A DNA stretch of 8,648 nucleotides from an uncultured Eubacteriales bacterium (GTDB taxonomy: Bacteria > Bacillota > Clostridia > Oscillospirales > Oscillospiraceae). Location of the stretch: contig USQL01000090.1 of the NCBI GenBank assembly GCA_900556935.1, forward strand, positions 1 through 8,648, given 5' to 3'. The notes beneath the pieces were generated by a model. It saw only the letters and a program-made list of their open reading frames with translations, searched no databases and had not been told where the DNA came from. Numbering within the stretch: the stretch's first letter is position 1; the number at the start of each line of letters is the position of its first letter. The translations under genes and the position numbers were made by a program. Positions 4,993 through 8,648 of this stretch are shown piece after piece.

Positions 4993-7900
4993 TTATTTTT
5001 CCATATTCTCCTTAGCAACCGACAGCATGAGCTTGATGCGGTTGAGTTGGTTGACCTCGCTGGCACCGGGGTCGTAGTCCACGGCGGCGATATTGGCCTG
5101 GGGGTAGTTCTTTTTCAGCACCTTGATCACTCCCTTGCCCACCACATGGTTGGGAAGGCAGGCAAAGGGCTGGATGCAGATGACGTTGGGCACTCCGGAG
5201 GTGATGAGCTCAATCATCTCCCCCGCCAGGAACCACCCTTCGCCGTACTGGTTTCCCAGGGACAGATAGGGCTTGGTCATCTCGGCGATGTGCTCAATGG
5301 GCACCGGGGGCTCAAAGCGGCGGCTTTTCCGCAGGGCATCGATGGCCGGGCGGCGGAGGGACTGAATGATTCCGATGCCCGCCTTGGCGGTAATCTCCGT
5401 ACCCAGGCCCGCGCCCAGATATTCGTGCCGGTATTTGCCGCCCAGCAGGCAGTAATTGAAGAAGTCCAGCATATCCGGCACCACGGCCTCGGCCCCCTCC
5501 GCCTCCAGGACCTTCACCAGGTGGTTATTGGCAAGGGGCATATATTTTACCAGAATCTCGCCCACAATGCCCACCCGGGGCTTGCGCAGCTTCTCGTCGA
5601 TGGGCAGGCTGTCAAAGGCATTGACGATGCCCCGGCAGACCCAGCCGTAGGAATAGGTGGAGTCCTTGTCAACCAGGGACTCGATGCAGATTTTCTTCCA
5701 CTTCTCGTGGAGCTCCTCGGCAGAGCCGGGAACCCGCTCGTAGGGCCGGACCCGGTACAGGCAGCGCATAAACAGGTCCCCATAGACCAGAGCATGGACG
5801 GCATCCACGGCAAGCCCCGGGGTGATGCGGAAGCCCGGGTTTTTCTCCATGCCGTTGGCATTCACGGAGATAACCGGGATATTCGCATAGCCCGCCTTTT
5901 GCAGCGCCCGGCGGATAAAGGCCACATAGTTGCTGGCCCGGCAGCAGCCGCCGGTCTGGGTCATCATAATGGCCAGGTGGTCCGTATCGTACTTGCCGGA
6001 GAGTACCGCCTCCATAATCTGGCCCACCACGGTGATGGAGGGGAAGCAGGCATCGTTATTGACGTACTTGAGGCCCGTATCGATGGCCGACCGGTCGTCG
6101 TTATCCAGCACCACCACATGGTAGCCGTGCTTTTCAAACACCGGCTGCAAAATCTCAAAGTGGATGGGACTCATCTGGGGGGCCAGAATGGTATAGCCCT
6201 CCAGCTGCATCTGCTGGGTATACTCCACCCGCCGGAAGTTCACCGGCTGGGGCTGGGCGGTAATTTTCTCCTCCCGGCGCATCTTCATGGCGGCAATCAG
6301 GCTGCGGATACGGATGCGAACAGCACCCAGGTTATTGACCTCGTCGATTTTGAGGAGGGTGTAGAGCTTGTTGCTGCCCTCCAGAATCTCGTTTACCTGG
6401 TCCGTAGTGACGGCATCCAGGCCGCAGCCGAAGGAATTCAGCTGCAACAGCTCCAGGTCGTCCCGATTCCGCACAAATCGGGCAGCGGAATACAGCCGGG
6501 AGTGATAGACCCACTGGTCCACAATCCGCAGGTGCTGATCCTCCTCTGGGTTCGGCAGGCTGTCCTCTGTCAGGACCGTCAGGCCGTAGGAGGCGATAAG
6601 CTCGGGAATTCCGTGGTTGATTTCCGGGTCGATGTGGTAGGGGCGGCCCGCAAGGACGATGCCGCTGCCCCCCTTGGCCTCCATCTGGGAAAGGACCCGC
6701 TGGCCCTCGGCCACAATATCGGCCTTGGCCTTCCGCTGCTCGGCCCAGGCAAGGCGCACCGCCTCCTTGGCCTCCCCGGCAGGGATGTTCCACTCCTCCT
6801 TGCAGACCTTTACCAGCCGCTCGGCGGCTACTTTTTCGTTGGTAAAGGCCACGAAGGGACGGATATAGCGGATTTTGCCCTCCGTCACCGCCTCCACGTT
6901 GTTTTTCAGGTTCTCGGCATAGGAGGCAACCATGGGGCAGCTATAGTGGTTCTGGGCATCCTTGTGCTCCTGGTATTCATAGAACACACAGGGGTGGAAA
7001 ATGGTGGTAATCCCCTGGTCAATGAGCCACTGCACATGGCCATGGGCCAGCTTGGCCGGATAGCATTCCGATTCCGAGGGAATGGAGTCCATGCCCAGCT
7101 CGTAGATTTTCCGGTCCGAGAAGGGGGACAGCACCGCCCGGATGCCCAGGCTCTTGAAGAAGGTCGCCCAGAAGGGATAGTTTTCGTACATATTCAGCAC
7201 TCTGGGCAGGCCCACAGTGCCTCTGGTGGCCTCTTCCTCACGCAGCGGCGTGTAGTCAAACATCCGCTTCTGCTTATAGGCCACCATGTTGGGAGCCTTC
7301 TCCCCACGGTCTGCCTTGCCCGCGCCCTTTTCGCACCGGTTGCCGGTGATATGGCGGCGGCCGCCGGGGAAGACATTGACGGTGAGCATGCAGTTGTTGG
7401 CACAGCCGCCGCAGCGTCTTGTTTTGGTGGTGTAGGTCAGGTTGACAATTTCGTCCAGGGGGAGCATACCGGTGCCCTCCCCCTTGTCGTGGTTCCGGGC
7501 AATAAGGGCCGCGCCGAAGGCACCCATGAGTCCGGCAATATCCGGGCAGACCACCTCTGCCCCGGCAATTTTCTCAAAGGCCCGCAGCACCGCCTGATTG
7601 TGGAAGGTGCCGCCCTGGACCACGATATGGCTGCCCAGCTCCTTGGCAGAGCTGAGCTTAATCACCTTGAACAGGGCGTTTTTGATCACGGAGTAGGCAA
7701 GGCCCGCGGAGATATCCGCAACCTTGGCCCCCTCCTTCTGGGCCTGCTTCACATTGGAGTTCATAAACACGGTGCACCGGGTGCCCAGGTCCACGGGATG
7801 CTGGGCAAACAGGGCCTCTTTTGCGAATTCCTCCGCCGTATACCCCAGGGAGTTGGCAAAGTTTTCAATAAAGGAGCCGCAGCCGGAAGAGCAGGCCTCG

Positions 7901-8648
7901 TTGAGCATGATGGTGTCCACCGCCCCGTTTTTCAGGCGGATGCACTTCATATCCTGGCCGCCGATGTCCAGCACGCAATCCACATCCTTGTCAAAGAAGG
8001 AGGCCGCGGTGCAGTGGGCAATGGTCTCCACCTCTCCTTCGTCCAGGGAGAAGGCGGATTTTAAAAGGGATTCGCCGTAGCCCGTGGAGCAGGTCCGGGC
8101 AATCCGGGCAGAGCCCGGAAGGATGGTTTTCAGATTCCAGATGGCGGATTTGGCGGTTTCAATGGGATTTCCCTTGTTATTGGCGTAGAAGGAATACAAT
8201 AGCTGCCCCTCCTGGCCGATGAGCACCATTTTGGTGGTGGTAGAACCCGCGTCCAGACCTAAGTAGCAGTCGCCGCAGTAGGTCTCCAGATTCCCTTTTT
8301 CCACCACCGCTTTCTCGTGGCGCTGGCGGAAGAGGGCGTAGTCCTCCTCCGATTCAAACAGCGCCGGAAGCCGGGGCATCTCAAAGGACACCTGAACGCC
8401 CTTTTGGAGCCTGACAATCAGGTTCTCCAGCAGCACCGGCTCCCCCTCGGTCTTTTCCAGGGCCGAACCCATGGCGGCAAAGAGGTGGGAATTTTCCGGG
8501 TCCACCACATTTTCCGGAGTCAGCTTCAGGGTCCTTACAAAGGCCTTTTTGAGCTCCGCCAGGAAATGCAGGGGGCCGCCCAAAAAGGCGACACAGCCCC
8601 GGATGGGCTTGCCGCAGGCAAGGCCGGAGATGGTCTGGTTCACCACCG
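4993..8648 (-). CDS. Giant acyl-CoA dehydratase activase-related protein (BadF/HgdC-type ATPase, DUF2229, reductase-like), 5'-truncated
   Basis: 1217 residues are visible, counted from the GTG at the right edge (8646); the true start lies outside, and homologues reach about 1400-1500 residues. Residues 1-65 look like the end of a first BcrAD_BadFG ATPase domain (CVAFLGGPLHFL, NSHLFAAMGSAL). A complete second such domain follows: phosphate loops GLDAGSTTTK (130-139) and LDIGGQDMK (226-234), NEACSSGCGSF (249-259) and GTRCTVF (288-294) with the cysteines that in HgdC-type activators hold the [4Fe-4S] cluster between subunits, and VVQGGTFHNQ (342-351). A four-cysteine cluster (412, 415, 419, 438) leads into DUF2229 (about 482-600). 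The rest contains GCGLDA (740-745), TQTGGCC (896-902) and IQPFACLPNHVVGKG (1158-1172). By family, it uses ATP to drive low-potential electron transfer in the cytoplasm; its substrate is unknown. No dehydratase or ferredoxin gene adjoins it. It is closed by its own terminator, so it is separate from the copper operon. Confidence 0.93.
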   Translation of the reverse strand, partial: VVNQTISGLACGKPIRGCVAFLGGPLHFLAELKKAFVRTLKLTPENVVDPENSHLFAAMGSALEKTEGEPVLLENLIVRLQKGVQVSFEMPRLPALFESEEDYALFRQRHEKAVVEKGNLETYCGDCYLGLDAGSTTTKMVLIGQEGQLLYSFYANNKGNPIETAKSAIWNLKTILPGSARIARTCSTGYGESLLKSAFSLDEGEVETIAHCTAASFFDKDVDCVLDIGGQDMKCIRLKNGAVDTIMLNEACSSGCGSFIENFANSLGYTAEEFAKEALFAQHPVDLGTRCTVFMNSNVKQAQKEGAKVADISAGLAYSVIKNALFKVIKLSSAKELGSHIVVQGGTFHNQAVLRAFEKIAGAEVVCPDIAGLMGAFGAALIARNHDKGEGTGMLPLDEIVNLTYTTKTRRCGGCANNCMLTVNVFPGGRRHITGNRCEKGAGKADRGEKAPNMVAYKQKRMFDYTPLREEEATRGTVGLPRVLNMYENYPFWATFFKSLGIRAVLSPFSDRKIYELGMDSIPSESECYPAKLAHGHVQWLIDQGITTIFHPCVFYEYQEHKDAQNHYSCPMVASYAENLKNNVEAVTEGKIRYIRPFVAFTNEKVAAERLVKVCKEEWNIPAGEAKEAVRLAWAEQRKAKADIVAEGQRVLSQMEAKGGSGIVLAGRPYHIDPEINHGIPELIASYGLTVLTEDSLPNPEEDQHLRIVDQWVYHSRLYSAARFVRNRDDLELLQLNSFGCGLDAVTTDQVNEILEGSNKLYTLLKIDEVNNLGAVRIRIRSLIAAMKMRREEKITAQPQPVNFRRVEYTQQMQLEGYTILAPQMSPIHFEILQPVFEKHGYHVVVLDNDDRSAIDTGLKYVNNDACFPSITVVGQIMEAVLSGKYDTDHLAIMMTQTGGCCRASNYVAFIRRALQKAGYANIPVISVNANGMEKNPGFRITPGLAVDAVHALVYGDLFMRCLYRVRPYERVPGSAEELHEKWKKICIESLVDKDSTYSYGWVCRGIVNAFDSLPIDEKLRKPRVGIVGEILVKYMPLANNHLVKVLEAEGAEAVVPDMLDFFNYCLLGGKYRHEYLGAGLGTEITAKAGIGIIQSLRRPAIDALRKSRRFEPPVPIEHIAEMTKPYLSLGNQYGEGWFLAGEMIELITSGVPNVICIQPFACLPNHVVGKGVIKVLKKNYPQANIAAVDYDPGASEVNQLNRIKLMLSVAKENMEK

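Noticed and set aside
5047..8064. Open plus-strand frame of 1005 codons opposite the giant activase-like gene
   Set aside because: It runs exactly in codon register with the minus-strand gene, so it stays open simply because the sense gene avoids TTA, CTA and TCA codons. Its translation is rich in His, Gly and Gln with no recognisable domain. The minus-strand protein has clear motifs throughout.
1..8648. CRISPR arrays, tRNA or rRNA genes, insertion sequences, phage or toxin-antitoxin genes
   Set aside because: No regularly spaced repeats, cloverleaf sequences, transposase or phage-like proteins or terminal inverted repeats were seen; all gaps between genes are short and explained by promoters, operators and terminators.

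Overview
The window reads as a piece of chromosome from a GC-rich anaerobic Firmicute, most likely a gut Clostridia member of the Oscillospiraceae/Ruminococcaceae kind. The basis is a base composition near 60% GC by eye, strong AGGAGG-type ribosome sites, clean sigma-A promoters with 17-base spacers, a clostridial-style YveK/Wzz protein, a CsoR with an N-terminal cysteine run, and a very long 2-hydroxyacyl-CoA dehydratase activase-type protein of the sort common in anaerobic Clostridia. The taxonomic call is an inference.

All six genes lie on the minus strand, so transcription runs from high to low coordinates. From right to left: (1) 4993-8648, a giant, 5'-truncated ATP-dependent activase/reductase-like protein, closed by a 12-bp-stem terminator; (2) 4507-4887, the copper-sensing repressor gene csoR, with a consensus promoter carrying two perfect CsoR-type operators; (3) 1957-4464, the copper-exporting P-type ATPase gene copA in the same operon, with an extra CopZ-like metal-binding domain fused to its C terminus, followed by a terminator; (4) 1110-1890, thymidylate kinase (tmk) with its own promoter; (5) 923-1117, a small PspC-domain membrane protein whose start overlaps the tmk stop; (6) 1-866, a polysaccharide chain-length determinant (Wzz/YveK type) that runs off the left edge, with its own strong promoter and a repeat-rich upstream region.

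The csoR-copA unit is a self-contained copper efflux circuit. CsoR should repress its own promoter, Cu(I) should release it, and CopA should export Cu(I), with metal handed over by the fused chaperone-like domain. The tmk-pspC pair is a housekeeping unit. The wzz-like gene probably opens an exopolysaccharide or capsule cluster to the left of the window. The activase-like gene stands alone here, and no partner dehydratase or electron donor is visible.

I do not see an undescribed defence, mobile or RNA-based system. The points most worth a second look are the CopA-CopZ fusion with a possible internal start, the mirrored double CsoR operator, the tandem-ATPase giant activase protein with an interdomain cysteine cluster, and the 21-bp-spaced repeats upstream of the wzz-like promoter.
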